Positions 1-12,363 of a stretch of 64,000 bases of DNA are shown in pieces. The DNA comes from Helianthus annuus (Eukaryota > Streptophyta > Magnoliopsida > Asterales > Asteraceae). The notes beneath the pieces were generated by a model. The model worked only from the letters and a program-made list of their open reading frames with translations, searched no databases and was not told the DNA's origin. The stretch is taken from positions 147,884,415-147,948,414 of the forward strand of contig NC_035443.2 of the NCBI RefSeq assembly GCF_002127325.2. The letters run 5' to 3'. Both the position numbers and the translations under genes were made by a program. Each line of letters opens with the position of its first letter. The stretch's first letter is position 1.

Positions 1-2
1 AA

Positions 3-158
3 TATCACTTCATACGTGATTGCTTTGAGAAAAGGCTAATCGATGTTGTTAAGGTCCACACCGATGACCAACGTGCCGACCTTTTTACCAAAGCATTTGA
101 CAAATCAAGATTTGACTTTTTATTATTGGTAAACGGCATTAAGGTCAAGCAAGAGTAA
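3..158 (+). pseudogene. Copia pol 3' end (RNase H C-terminus), partial at window edge
   Basis: Open frame from the window start to a TAA at 156-158. The translation matches the last 51 residues of the element A polyprotein (53332-53488), including the [14 protein letters not shown] segment that ends Copia RNase H. Only about six base differences from A were seen. The upstream part is outside the window, so whether the whole pol is intact cannot be judged. No catalytic residue lies in this piece. Confidence 0.85.
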
Positions 159-1951
159 AACCAACATCGGAAAATCATTTTTGTAAATACCTTTGTGTTT
201 TAAATTTGTCTTAGTTTATTGATTTTAGGGGGAGTAAATCCAAAAATCTGAAAATCCAAAAACATCGAAAAATTTCAAAAACACAAAAACAATAGAAAAA
301 CAAAAATGAGTTTCCTGGCGAGCAAAAGAGAAAATGATAGTACATCAGTGGTCTATCCAAACCTCTTTAAACCTTAAATGAAAAACGATAAGCAGCTCTA
401 TATAAGATGTATCGGTAGGCTCACAATCATTTTAAAGTGTGCAGGGTGATATAAATCTTAAATCGACTGAAGACCATGTGGGAACCATTCATTGGCATAT
501 GGTCTTAGTACCGAAATTTCGTTTGATAGATTGCCGAGGTTCTGAGATATTCGGTCTTTATGCTGCTTATCATCTGGGTATCATGGTTGTATCTTTTACC
601 GAAAAATAACGGGGACGCAAGTCTAGATCTTCCATGATACTATACATACGTGTACATAATACATACTGCATTCAACCTCAATAAGTGATAAACAATCACA
701 TGTCCATATCAAATAAGTGATAAAATATCACATTTATCCGGGAGTCAAGTTCGTCTCTCTGCTGTACGAAAGTACTGACCTGTTCATGGACTTGCTCCTG
801 TGCCCTCATGCATATGAAAATCAAGTTCCTTATCAATAAGTGATTATATCACATAGGGCTTGTTTTCAAATCAAAATAAGTGAGAATCTCACATCATATA
901 CGGTCAAACAGATAATAATTGGTATACTCACCGGTAAGATGAATTCTCGTGCATACCTTGATACGGGAATGTGTCGTGATGTGGATGAACACCGGTCGGT
1001 AAGTATAAATCATACCTTAACGTATCTCCTAAACACGATTACATCTGATAAGTTGAGCTTAAGTGGATAACAATACCAATAATTGTTATAGGATGCTTAT
1101 CTTAATGTTAACTAACTGAACAACAAGAGCGTTTTGGCATGACCGTACACTGATATGATTCTCTTACCCTCGAAACTCGCAAAAAGAATGTTTGTATATA
1201 TTTATTGCTTTCAGTCTTTACATTTCAAATACTAAGAATACCAAAAAGATTTTAGGTGTGTTTTAATATAAACTTTATAAAAGTCAAAAAGATTTTATTT
1301 CTATTTTATTTTCGATCGTACGATGTTGGAACTCGAGTCTTCGTTACCTGAAACCTAAACGAAAACCGAATTGACTAAATCTTCATAAACGGTCGAAATT
1401 TGCATGTTTTGAAAGTTATAAACTAAAATTGACAAATTTGTAAAACTTTCAAACTGTCGGACGGTGTTTGATTGTGACATGGTCATACGTGTGTCATTTG
1501 TTTATGCTAACTATATTCCAAACAGTTGTTCTCATTACGCGTTTAGATTTCTTGCATGTGCAGATTCTAAAGGCTAGGAGAACATGGTCGATGACAAGCT
1601 TTGGAATGAAGACACGACGTGAAGGCACTCAAAAGATGAAGATGATCGAGTTGCCGCTAACCATCATCAACACCACAAGGATCTCACTTCATAAAGATCA
1701 AGTTTTTCACGAGCATAACTCAAGGGGGAGCTTATGTTAAGGGGGAGTTTGTCAACACACTTCCTACAGGTTACGGGTAGTTTGTTGATACACTCTCTGC
1801 TTTCAAGACGTGAAGACTTTAAAGATCCTCCGACATTGAAGACTTGAAAGGACATCAGAGTCTTGAAGACATGAAGATCAACGATGATCAAGATCGAGAC
1901 AAATCTACAACCATCGAAGATCGAGACAAAGCTACAGCCAAGGGGGAGTTT
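159..1951 (+). other. Copia C 3' non-coding module with hairpins and purine tracts
   Basis: About 1.8 kb between the pol stop and the 3' LTR with no long ORF. It is about 95% identical by eye to the same region in A (53489-55388) and B (minus, 29482-31335). At 680-890 lie four short inverted repeats built on AAGTGAT and ATCACA. Three AAGGGGGAG purine tracts (1722-1730, 1739-1747, 1941-1949) precede the LTR; the last adjoins the LTR and is the likely plus-strand primer. An envelope-like gene is known in some Sireviruses at this position, but no ORF over about 90 codons is present here. Confidence 0.8.
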
Positions 1952-2615
1952 GTTGGTGCACTTGTGTCTGTACTTTGTCTGTATTCGGTCACGATGTAAA
2001 CGATGTCCTTGTCAGTCCTGTAAGTTGACCAAGTCAACCGTCCTCCTGGTTTGACTTGGACCAACAGTTAGGAATATGTTTGTAAAGTGTCTGAGTCGAA
2101 AGATGGGCCATCGAAGGATTATGTCTATCATTCGATGAGCTCGAAAGATGTCCAACGAAGGATACTGTTGAACCTCGAAGGATATACCATCCTTCGAGGT
2201 AAATATGGATCCTTCGAAGGCTTTGTGATCGATAGATGATCCTTCGACCATCTATCGGATCCTTCGGACAAGGCAACCTGTGCTGGGTATATATATACCC
2301 ATGCAGTGTGTGTTAGTAGTCAGAGACTTGAGAGACAGATGCACACAGAAAGATAGAGAGATTCTTGAGAGCATTCTGTACGAAACACACACACACACAC
2401 ACTTTGAGAGTTTGCAAAACACATTTGTGAACATTGTGCTTGTAACTGGAACCTTTCATTCGCATTAATACAAGTGGTGTTAATCGGTGAATCTTTGTGT
2501 GTTTGTGTTTGTGCTTGTTTCATCTCGGTTTGCTCACTAGCTTGGATTCCGCACTTGCTAGTGGGTTAGTATAACAAGGTTAAGGTTGAACCTCATCCTC
2601 CGAGAGGGACCTACA
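1952..2615 (+). repeat. Copia C 3' LTR
   Basis: Begins TGTTGGTGCACTTG directly after a purine tract and ends GGGACCTACA. Length 664 bp, against 627 bp in A and 629 bp in B. It holds the U3 array of TCGAAGGAT/ATCCTTCGA motifs (about 2090-2270) and a TATA box within the palindrome-like GGGTATATATATACCC (about 2285-2300). A CA dinucleotide run is at about 2391-2402. Confidence 0.9.
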
Positions 2616-3936
2616 GAAATGAAAAAGAGAAGTCCAATGGGAGCTAATTTTTACGTCCAGCGACGATTCTAGTAGTGGTCTATCGGGTTCTAGTTTGTGG
2701 AGTTTGGGTTTAACATTTATGTCTAGCAATGGGTCTAGTCTCAACAAGATCGATCGGGTTCAACTTTGTGACGATACATGTTAGAGTGGCCTAACACAAA
2801 CCTTATGGCAGCCACACAGATTCATTCGGGCACTCGGGCCTCACCCTTTTCAAATTTTTAATTCATGAAAGAAGGTATATGAGAAGTGGTCAAGGACTCG
2901 GTGTCTTACCCGGATATGTGACCGAGTGGGACTTGGTGTTGTCGATTATTCTCAATTGTACCCGTCTTTCCAAGTGCAAGTATTTGTGTTAGGATTTAAG
3001 AACTAAATCATCCAGAAATAAAAGAAGGTATTTGTGTTAGGATTTAATTCATAAAAGAAGGTGTATGAGAAGTGGTCAAGGACTCGGTGTCTTACCCGGA
3101 TATGTAACCGAGGGGGACTTGGTGTTGTTGATTATTCCCGATTGTAAGGGTACGTTGGAACTCAAGACGTGGACCGGAGTTCACGTGAGAGCGCGAGGAT
3201 CAGAGAGCGCGAGGACAGAGATGAAACCCGTGAAAAATAATATTGTAACATGTCGCGTGTCATGTTAATTAATCTGCGGCTTTTAAAATTTTTAAAAACA
3301 AAATCTTCCAATGACCAATTTGTCACTAGTTTAGTGAATGATTTTTAGGCACACGCCAGACAACTTCCGAAGAGCAAACATAGTATTTCGGATTCTTGCA
3401 TTAGAGGAAATAGCATCCGAAATGTATACTTGTTTCATATTCACATGTTTAAAAGATAAAATCATGATGTAGGTTTGAATCCTACACGTTGTGGTGCACT
3501 TTCCTCAGTAGAAATTGTTTGGGGAAATTAATTAAAGATGAGAGGATTAAAAGTTGTCATTCCATTATAAATCTATCCAAATATATTTTCATAGAAATGA
3601 AAAAGAGAAGTCCAATGGGAGCTAATTTTTACGTCCAGCGATGATTCTAGTAGTGGTCTATCGGGTTCTAGTTTGTGGAGTTTGGGTTTAACATTTATGT
3701 CTAGCAATGGGTCTAGTCTCAACAAGATCGATCGGGTTCAACTTTGTGACGATACATGTTGGAGTGGCCTAACACAAACCTTATGGCAGCCACACAGATT
3801 CATTCGGATCACTTGGGCCTCACCCTTTTCAAATTTTTAATTCATAAAAGAAGGTATATGAGAAGTGGTCAAGGACTCGGTGTCTTACCCGGATATGTAA
3901 CCGAGGGGGACTTGGTGTTGTTGATTATTCCCGATT
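2616..3936. repeat. locally duplicated host-type block with a Gypsy-tail insert
   Basis: A block at 2616-2960 recurs at 3595-3936 and again at 39055-39400. A 40-bp string starting ATGAGAAGTGGTCAAGG occurs at 2878, 3066, 3860 and about 39325. Between the two left copies lie about 65 bp of Gypsy chromodomain tail (about 3142-3203) and then sequence matching 38706-39055. The junction between host block and Gypsy tail is the same in both copies, so it existed before the duplication. The stretch 3410-3600 matches the upstream portion of the small-gene array units. No convincing gene is present; short ORFs here are fragments. Confidence 0.7.
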
Positions 3937-4198
3937 GTAAGGGTACGTTGGAACCCAAGACGTGGACCGGAGTTCACGTGAGAGCGCGAGGATCAGATGA
4001 AGCTCAAATATCCTCAACTTTTCCCCGATGACCAATCTAATTCTAGTATTATTCGTGAATTTTGGGACGAAATTACTCTTCAAGTTGGGGATGATGTGGC
4101 ACCTGAGCAAAATCTACAGTCATCCTAATCTGCCACTTCACTCCTCTGAGATTTGCTTATCAAATTTCTGGATGAAATTTCTTTTAAGTTGGGGATGA
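3937..4198 (+). pseudogene. Gypsy element Q: pol C-terminal remnant and 3' untranslated end
   Basis: The translation gives a broken chromodomain end (RW..RRGPEFT, stop, EREDQMKLKYPQLF) matching the end of the M and N polyproteins. A GGGACGAAATT palindrome-like motif follows at about 4060 and a degenerate second copy at about 4168. The sequence leads directly into a 3' LTR at 4199. Everything 5' of this tail in Q has been lost, and the left junction is with host-type DNA. Confidence 0.75.
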
Positions 4199-6553
4199 TG
4201 TGACAACCCGAATTTCTAAGGTTATTTACCTATGCACTACTTCTGTTTATATGTTGTGACCTTGTGTCTATTATATGAAATTAATATAGTTGGTTTATAT
4301 AATTCGATATTACAAATGAATGGAAGCCGTTTAGGGGTTGTGTTTACAATAGCTAACCACCGAACAAGTTCCGGGTCGCACACTCCTTAACATGTGGTTC
4401 TCTTAACTCTCGGCCCAAATCCCTTCCGAACCCAAACCGAGCCCAACCCAGCTCCCTTTTATGTACGGGTATGCATGTGGATATGCATAGAATTCGTTTT
4501 CTCATTATTTGCAAACCCTAGTTCTCTCTAATCAGCAACGGTAGTTTTCCCTTGTGATTGAAGCTCCCTTCTCGGCTCTAACACCTTCCTCAACATCTCA
4601 TAATTTGGTTAGTATGATTTCACCTTTGATATGATTGTTTCTTGTGTAGTGATTATGTGTTTACATGTTAAATGGTATTGGTAAGAATAGGGCCGAACAT
4701 GATTTAGAGTTTTGGTTGTAAACGGAATTTAATATGATCAATCATTGGCATGTGTTACACGAGTAGTGTGGGTGATAAACAAGAATTGTTCAGTGATTAA
4801 TTGTGTTATGACAATATGATTGTGAACCAGAAATCATTCAGGATGTTAAAGGATGAATTAGTATTGTAGGATGATAGTGATTTTCATGAAATTAGAACCT
4901 GATCATGATGTTACTCGATGTCTAGGATAATGTACATGTTAGATTATTTTGATGAGCCGACTTGCATTGTTACTCGGATGATATGTAAACGAAACTAGGA
5001 TGGCACAATGATGAATGTTATCGTAAAGGTAAAGATGGTGGTAATTGTATGGGTTGATTTTCAATGATGATGTTGAAACCGGTTGCATAATTGAAGTAGA
5101 AATTAATTGTGTTGTTAATTGAGTGTGTAAAGATAGAAGGCAGATCAATTGCACATTGATGCGGGCCGTGGGCTAGGGTGGACTGGGCCAGTTATGCACT
5201 GCACATCTGGGCTGCCACCGCGCAAGGCCCACTGGCGGGCTGGTGAGTATTTTGGGTTGTCCAGTCCTTGGGCTGGTACACATTGGGCCGCACGATGGCA
5301 GCAGAGCTGCACACCCTCCACTGTTTGGCTGGGTTGCGCTGGTTGGGTCGTATGAAACGGTTTAAATATTGGGCTGAACACTCGGGTTTGGCCGTATACT
5401 TCATTGGGCCCGAACTAATGGGCCGCACACCTATAAGGATGATGCATTGGAGGGTTAATTGTGTATTAGAAACATGAAGTGGTAATGTAAACTCATGTGA
5501 GGCTCAAATACTTGCTAAATGATTACACGACGATAATCGCCTAATTGTGTTGCATAATTTCTTGCCACAACTAACATGTTACTTGAATGTGAACCAAACC
5601 ACTTGACATGTGCTATGGTGCAATATGAACTTGTGTTGTGAATATAAGTATAACCCGGATACTTGCTATGACTTACGTAACGATATGTGCTAGGCTTGTT
5701 GTTACTTGAGTAATGTGTGCGATGAATACGCGAATTATGAATACACGAAGCTGACTGTCTTTGGTAACCACGGTAGGGTTTCGGTGATCAACTGATAAAC
5801 AAGTAACTAATCTTACCGAGCAAACCAAAGGTGTGTTCATTTCTCTTGAGCATGTGTCCCGGTGGGTGGGATAGTCAAATGTGTATCCCTGAGAGGGATA
5901 AATCTTTTGGGTAAACCTGTAATGTTAGATAATACACTCTTCCTATCATTTTAAGTCCCATCTTATACCGAATAGTTACCTGAGAGGTAACGGGGTATTA
6001 GTTGATAGCGCTATTAGGCTTGGCAACCTCACACCGTACCTGAGAGGACGGGTGTGAACTAATGACCTTAAATCATGACCAATGCTTAGATAGGGGGCAT
6101 TGGGGACGGGCAAAACAATCTGGTAGCCATCTTGTACGGTACTTGATTTATTATCAACATTATTAACTAAACACTTGGTAACTAACGTTTTCACAAAACT
6201 ATGAACTCGCCAGCTTTGTCTGATACACTTGTTGCATGCTCGCAGGTCGTTAGATTTCTTGGATTTGGAACTTGCTGTCTGGAGTGGCTGGAGTGGTTAT
6301 GGGTGGATCTGAGTGGAAACATGTGATGGAATTATTGATATTACAAGTTTCCTTTGAAACATTTAAACTATGATTTACTTATTGCTTCTGCTGAACTTGT
6401 TGGATTTTTATTAAACTTATTGTAGGTACATTTCATTAATAATTGGCAACTTCATTTGAAAACCTGGTATGAGTTCAACATGATTAGTGGCTCGTTATTG
6501 GTACATCACACGCCTAGCGGGGTTTTCGTAGTTGGTATTTTGGGGGTGTGACA
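4199..6553 (+). repeat. Gypsy element Q 3' LTR
   Basis: Starts TGTGACAACCCGAATTTC after a GGGGATGATG purine-rich stretch and ends TTTTGGGGGTGTGACA. The 2355-bp length and the termini fit the Tekay-like chromovirus LTRs seen in M and N. Its right edge abuts the middle of an L-family LTR, so Q landed inside the L 5' LTR. Near 5150-5450 there is a GC-richer stretch rich in TGGGCC. Several short ORFs cross it, none with a recognisable product. Confidence 0.8.
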
Positions 6554-8104
6554 TTTAACCTCATTTCACCAAGAACGGTTCGGATTTAAAGGATTTCTAC
6601 ATACTTTTACACTGATTTCGACTAAATCTAAACGTTTAACAACTGATTCAAACTTTCGTTCAACTCTTTTACACTTTTCTATTCAAAACTGATGGAATCT
6701 AGGCTCGTTCAGGTTCTCCACTCATACTCTAGCCGAGAACCGGTCTGAGAACGGATTTCTACCGAAGAGACAACTGATTCACGGGTTGAACATGAGACTT
6801 CACCTTGAACAGTTTAGTCCGATCAAACGGGGTGATTCCCATCCGATCGACTGAGTTGGGCTTGGCAAGGTTTCCGTTGTTTAACACACCATCATGCCGT
6901 CTCGGTTAAACCGCAAAAATTTTAGCTTAGAAAATTTTAAAGATTTTCAAAAACACCAGTTTGCTGATCGAATAGTCATTCGATCGGAGCCATCCGATCG
7001 GATGACTATTCGACCAGGTGTTAAACTTCAAAGTGTTGAACTTACTTAAACAATTTTTCAAAACTTCAAAGAATATCAGCTTCTCAATCGAATAGCCATC
7101 CGATCAAATGGTCATCCGTCAGGATGACCAACCGATCGAATGACCTTATTTATACTACAACTAAAACTTCAAAAGTTCAAACATTTTGCAAATATACTTC
7201 CTCAATCGAATGACCAACCGACCGAATGGTTATCCGTCCGGACGGTCATCCGATCGAACCACCATCCGATCAATCATCTCACTCGACGCACCGTTATACG
7301 TTGTTCAACGCTTACACTGTCGTTCTATGCTCAGGCTAACTCTAAGCTCTCCTTTCAATCCAATACAGTCTGTGTTTAGCACTACCTACGCACTGTGAGT
7401 ATACTCGATCCTTTTTTGCTTAACGCACTTTTGGGTGTTACATACGTCACCTATATCAAATCACTTCGACACACGACGCAAACACTTTTATACGCTAACC
7501 GCTCTGCATGTTATACGATGAATGCTTGTATGTTATGTTTACACTGTGATTGTTGCCTGACACCATAGCAATAATAGTACTATAGTTTGGACTCAGTACC
7601 TGCCGTGGACAGGTGTTGTTAAGGGTTTTACTTCACTTGGTCACAGTGGTGAAAATGTGTTGCGCATTCTACAACTCGTAGTCATGTCGGTTGCATATTT
7701 CATTGTCGATAGCTTACTTGCTTCACATTTTTACGTGTTACAAGCTGGTTATGCGTAAATCGCTTTCACTATACTTTATGCTATTAAACTTTTGTACACA
7801 CCTTTACACTATGTGAATTGACTTTATTTTAACGTATGTGACAGGTGTCTAGGATACTATGATTGCTGATCGTTATGGAATCAAGTTAGGTGGTCTAGAA
7901 ACCCATGAATAAAATCTGAGTTGTCGGAACAATTATTTGTCTTTGAGAAACAGTGTCTGTAATAACTATTTATGCTTTATATGTTTATGGTATGGGACAT
8001 GAACGTTAAATATATTGTCACTAATAGTGTTATGGATTCTCTTGGACAATCTGTTTCGCTCAGTGTCTCGGCCCGATGTTTCCGCCATCGGTTGGGGTGT
8101 GACA
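6554..8104 (+). repeat. Gypsy L 5' LTR, 5'-truncated
   Basis: Matches 22070-23594 (L 3' LTR) and the 3' part of the solo LTR S, ending TTGGGGTGTGACA. The first third is missing where the Q LTR abuts it. It holds an array of GATCGAATG/CATCCGATCG-type motifs at about 6965-7275. Confidence 0.85.
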
Positions 8105-8107
8105 GAT

Positions 8108-8120
8108 TGGTATCCGAGCC
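8108..8120 (+). other. primer-binding site of element L
   Basis: TGGTATCCGAGCC three bases after the LTR end. It differs at one base from the initiator-Met tRNA complement TGGTATCAGAGCC seen intact in element M. Confidence 0.8.
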
Positions 8121-9299
8121 ATAACTATAGGGACTTAGGTAAGACACGACCTAGTCCGGGTTCGATGTCTTAGAATTGACCTAGTCTATAGTCTAAGTAC
8201 CAACAGACCGCCTTGTGCGAGCCCAGTAGGTGTTCTGCACGAGCTTATTTCTGTTACTCTCTTGACTCACGAACATACTACACTCTATCCGCCTTTCCTA
8301 AGGTCGAACAGTACCACTTAGCCTTTCCTAAGACTAGCGACACACACGATTTTCGAAAACACTCGCATAACACAACAGAGTGATTTAGTCGAGATTAGGT
8401 GTGAAAACCGAGAACTCTCGATAAAATCGCTCGCTATACGTGCATTTTTACTATAAACACGAGAATTTGCGTTGAGTAAGGAGTGAAATCCATATCTCGA
8501 CGAAATTCTCCCTATCTACCTCTCGTGGTTTACCACACAAACAGGAACGAAGTTGTTAAGTTAGGGGTGAAACCCGCATCTTAATGACTTGTCTCGCTCT
8601 CTATTTTGGTTTTACAAAACCCTCACCAAAGTCTCGATGGATTCCAATGACCTGAGTCGCGTAATAACCGAAAGGGATGAGTGCCATTCACCGTATGTCG
8701 GTGAGAGAGCACAGTCTACTAGGCCAAAGCATGTACTCAAAGTCCTTGTGAATAGTCGAGTCTCTTTGGGTAGCCGATGTCTAACACCCAGGACAATCTA
8801 TTTTCAGCGGCTGCAGGACAATCCCGCTGACTCTGTGAATTACCAATTTTATGTGTTTTATGTGGTTTTATGTGTTTATATGTTTCGATTTTTGGAAACC
8901 TTACGCTTTTCGCTTTACTAAACGCGCACAACTCGCACTGCACTATTATCTCAACATGCTAACAAATCGCAACCAGTCTTTGAACCGTCGCATGCTATGA
9001 TACTCACTTATGTTATTCATTATCGCTACTCGCACTCTCAACTCTCGAACGCGCTTCGCGAACTTGAAAGATAGGTGAATACGTGCAAAATATGTAGGTG
9101 AATACGTGCAAAATATAGTTGAATATGTGCTTACGTGGATTACGTGCTTATGTGCTTATGTGCTTATGTGTTTATGTGGATTATGTGCCCATGTGATAGA
9201 CATGTTCCTGTGCTTTACACAAAGCAGTTTTTGGTGATACGCAAAACTATACTCGATATGATTGAAACTCAAACCATGTGACGATGCCTGCTGTAGACA
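8121..9299 (+). other. element L 5' leader, no gene
   Basis: Untranslated leader between the primer-binding site and the gag ATG. It includes a low-complexity stretch of TATGTGCT-like repeats at about 9120-9190. A 110-codon ORF (8589-8921) is present but resembles nothing I recognise and ends in low-complexity sequence, so I do not call it. Confidence 0.6.
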
Positions 9300-10045
9300 A
9301 TGTCGTCATTTGGTTCCCACACTTCCCGCACTACTCGCTGCAACCACGCTGACAAACGCATCGCCTCTCTAGTCGCCAAGGAAATGGCTAAGGTCATTCC
9401 ACAGATCGTCAGCGAGATCAACGAGGTGAAGAGTAGCTCCTCTGTTGATTCAAAGAGCGACTCGCCAAGGGCTTCTTTTAGCTTCAAGCAATTCAAGGCT
9501 TGTGGCCCTAAAGACTTAACTGGTGAATACGGGCCTAGCGCCATGTTTCAATGGTTTGACTCGATTGAAGTCACTCTTCGTCAAAGAGAATGCCCAGACA
9601 ACCTCCGCACTGTTAACGCAACTGGGGTCTTTCAGTCCAGGGCTCTAGACTAGTGGACTGCAGAATGAAACAGGCGAGGTAACGACGCAGCCTATGGACT
9701 ATCTTGGGAGGAATTGAAGGAAATCATGATGAAAGAATTATGTCCCCCACATGAGTTCCAGAAGCTGGAGAACGAGTTTTGGAATATCAAGCAAGAAGGT
9801 GGCGACAATGCTGGTCTTGCTGCTCGCTTTTAGAAGCTCATCATCATCTGTCCTAGACAAGTCTCGACTCCCGACATCACAATCAAGAAATACATTCGTG
9901 TTCTACCTGATTGTGTTGTCGATTTTGTTCAAGCAGCCAAGACTACTACCATTGAAGAGATTTACCAACGCGCCGCCGAAATCAATGATAAGCAAGTATC
10001 ATTGCAAGGTGCTACGTATTTCTTGATTGTGTTGCCGATTTTGTT
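9300..10045 (+). pseudogene. Gypsy L gag remnant
   Basis: Starts at ATG 9300 and reads a Gypsy capsid-type segment (FKQFKACGPKDLTGEYGP, then MFQWFDSIEVTLRQ) for 117 codons to a stop at 9653. The gag reading continues in other frames (ELKEIMMKELCPPHEFQKL, then NEFWNIKQEGGDNAG, then IEEIYQRAAEINDKQ) to about 10000, so at least two frameshifts and a stop have accumulated. The region ends in a patch of duplicated pieces (10001-10108). No zinc knuckle remains. In an active element this would be the capsid protein that packages element RNA. Confidence 0.8.
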
Positions 10046-11102
10046 CTCGCTATCCCTTACCCCGAATAGACGATTTGTTTGATCAATTGCAAGGTGCTAC
10101 GTATTTCTCGAAGATCACCTATGAAATCTGCTTATTTTCTGCCGATACGAGAAGACTATAAGGTTGAACGATTAGCTCGAATCTGTACCTGACGAAGTCA
10201 TTTTTCGACATGGGACATCTCGTGATATCATCTCTGACCGCGACAGTCGATTTACCTCGCGCCTTTGGGAAAATTTTCAATCCGCTCTCGGTACTACTCT
10301 TATTCTTAGTACCACTTTCCATCCTCAGACCGACGGTCAGACTGAACGCACGATTCGCACCCTTGAAGATATGCTTCGCTCGTTTGTTATAGATTTTGGT
10401 GGTAATTGGGATTCGTATTTACCTTTAGTCGAATTCTCATACAACAACAGTTATCATTCTAGCATTCAAATGGCACCATTTGAGGCATTATATGGAAGAA
10501 AATGTCGATCGCCTATTGTATGGCACGAGATCAGAGATGCACAAATTACCGGTCCTTAGTTATTACAAGAAACGACTGACAAGATCCTCCAGATACAAGA
10601 CAATCTCTTGAAAGCTAGGAGTCGTCAAAAGAGTTACGCCGATAAACGCTGCAAGACCCTTGAGTTCGAAGTTGGCGATCACGTACTCCTAAAGGTTTCA
10701 CCTTGGAATGGGGTGATCCGATTTGGCAAGAAAGGAAAGCTCGTGCCTCGATACGTTGGACCCTTTATGATTCTGGAAAGAATTGGCAAAGTGGCCTACA
10801 GACTCGAATTACCGAAGGAACTCAACAACATACATCTGACTTTTCACGTTTCGAACCTCAAAAAGTGTCTAGCCGAGCAGAATTTACATGTTCATCTTGA
10901 GGATCTACAAGTGGATGAAACATTACACTTCGTGGAAAAGCCAGTAGAGATCGTGGACCGAGATACCAAGAAACTTCGACGCTCACGCATTCCCATAGTG
11001 AAGGTTCGCTGGGAAGGCAAACGCGGCGCCGAGTTCACCTCGGAGCTCGAGAGGGAAATGAAGGCTAAATATCCACAGCTCTTCCTTACGCCTATGCCTT
11101 AA
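10046..11102 (+). pseudogene. Gypsy L pol remnant: RT sliver plus integrase and chromodomain
   Basis: A 21-codon RT piece ([18 protein letters not shown] region, about 10049-10112) is fused to integrase. From about 10200 the translation reads the integrase core C-terminal half (ISDRDSRF, then [19 protein letters not shown]), interrupted by frameshifts. It stays open from 10371 to a TAG at 10558. The frame 10608-11102 continues through the GPF region to a degenerate chromodomain (VKVRWEGKRGAEFTSELERE) and ends KYPQLFLTPMP. The first catalytic Asp of integrase, all of RNase H and most of RT are deleted. Confidence 0.85.
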
Positions 11103-11135
11103 TTTCGGGACAAAATTCCCTAAAGTATGGGAGGC
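11103..11135 (+). other. element L 3' untranslated end
   Basis: Very short stretch with a decayed copy of the palindrome AATTTCGGGACGAAATT (here AATTTCGGGACAAAATT, 11101-11117) and then purine-rich TATGGGAGGC directly before the LTR. Confidence 0.6.
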
Positions 11136-11599
11136 TGTAACAACCCGACTTTTCAGAAAGTCAAAGTCAAAGTAAAAGTCAGGTTGTTATTCAGATCTAT
11201 CTTTTCTTGCTTAATTATTACTTGTACTCTCGATAATCGATAATTTGGTTAACGCTATTTTAGACTACGATTTATTACATGTGAAGTAACAATGCGATAA
11301 ACGCAACTAAACGCTAATCTACTAAATGCTAATCACATCGCTATCGCATCGCAGCTCGAGACACAACTATCGGTATTGTTATGTGTGTTTTTATGTGCTT
11401 TACTTGTGTGTGCCTTGTATATGTTTAAAGGTGTTATTTGCAAACGCAATCGCAACTCTATCGCAACGCAATCCCATCGCAAACTCTAAACGCAAATTTA
11501 CTTAATTTTATGCTTCTATGTGTTAGTTATGTTATTTGTGTAACTATTGTTTAATACTATCGCATCGCTTACTCGCAACTCGCTTAAACGCAAAGCAAC
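11136..11599 (+). repeat. Gypsy L 3' LTR, left piece
   Basis: Starts TGTAACAACCCGAC after the L pol end and matches the left end of solo LTR S (39420). It runs to the M insertion point. The last five bases GCAAC (11595-11599) pair with GCAGC at 21660-21664 as a one-mismatch target-site duplication for M. Confidence 0.85.
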
Positions 11600-12363
11600 T
11601 GTGACAACTCGAATTTCCAAGATTTCTATTTCGCATTTATTGAACGTTCATTGTTTGTGTAGTTAATTATTTGTGCGATTAGTTGCTATGAAATTGTATA
11701 CGTTTTAATACAATGAAGTGTATTGTGTGATTTGTGTATGGTTGTTTGTTAATTTAGAAAGACTTGTCAAATATGTGAACTTGGTGGTGAAACTATGAGA
11801 TTGTTTTGAGATGGTGTGCTATTGTAAATTATGATATTTAGGGATGCATAGAGTAATTAGTGAAACTCAAATCATTGTTAACCCTAATCCCCTTTTCACT
11901 AATCATTTTCACAAAAACCAAAACACTATACTCTCTAATCCTCTCTACAACCATCTTCTCATCATTCTTGGATTCACAAGTCTTTTGCATCAAGTTTGAT
12001 TGCCAATCCATCTAGAATCGAATCAAGGTAATTGCTTAATCATTGTTTGTGATTAATTGTTGATTGATTGATGCTTGTAAACCCTAGTTCTTCATATGAT
12101 GAATCTGAATTTACGGAATTGATTTCTGATTATTGTGTTATGATGAATGAATAGTTGTAAGCCGATAAGATTTTTCACATAATGATTGCTTGTAATCATC
12201 GATTGAATGTTTATGAATTCTGCATATACATAATTAGGGTTTCATGATCGAAGGAGAAATAAAAACGTAACTGATGCAATCTCATGGAACAGGAACATTC
12301 GTATGTTTAATTGTTTGTCTGAGGTTTGCGAATGAACATAGTCTAAGTTTTGTTATGTAGATA

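Larger units (their letters stand above)
1..2615 (+). mobile_element. Copia element C, 3' part only
   Basis: The 3' end of a plus-strand Ty1/Copia element whose body lies left of the window. In order: the last 51 codons of pol (RNase H C-terminus), about 1.8 kb of non-coding DNA, a polypurine tract and a 3' LTR ending in CCTACA. It matches the corresponding part of element A at 53332-56015 closely in the pol tail and 3' non-coding region, less so in the LTR. The bases after the LTR (GAAAT) probably are the right target-site copy, since the uninterrupted host repeat at 3595 reads across the same point. The lineage call (Sirevirus/Maximus-like) rests on the repeated AAGGGGGAG purine tracts and the large gag of its relative A. 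Confidence 0.9.

Noticed and set aside
840..1070. Possible envelope-like gene in the Copia 3' region
   Set aside because: The 76-codon ORF and its counterparts in A and B lack signal peptide or membrane segments and run over the conserved non-coding module; conservation is at the nucleotide level.
5145..5477. Overlapping ORFs on both strands in the Q LTR
   Set aside because: A GC-rich patch with few stops gives ORFs in several frames at once; no motif or homology seen.
8589..8921. 110-codon ORF in the element L leader
   Set aside because: No recognisable domain, low-complexity C-terminus, and located in an untranslated leader of a decayed element.
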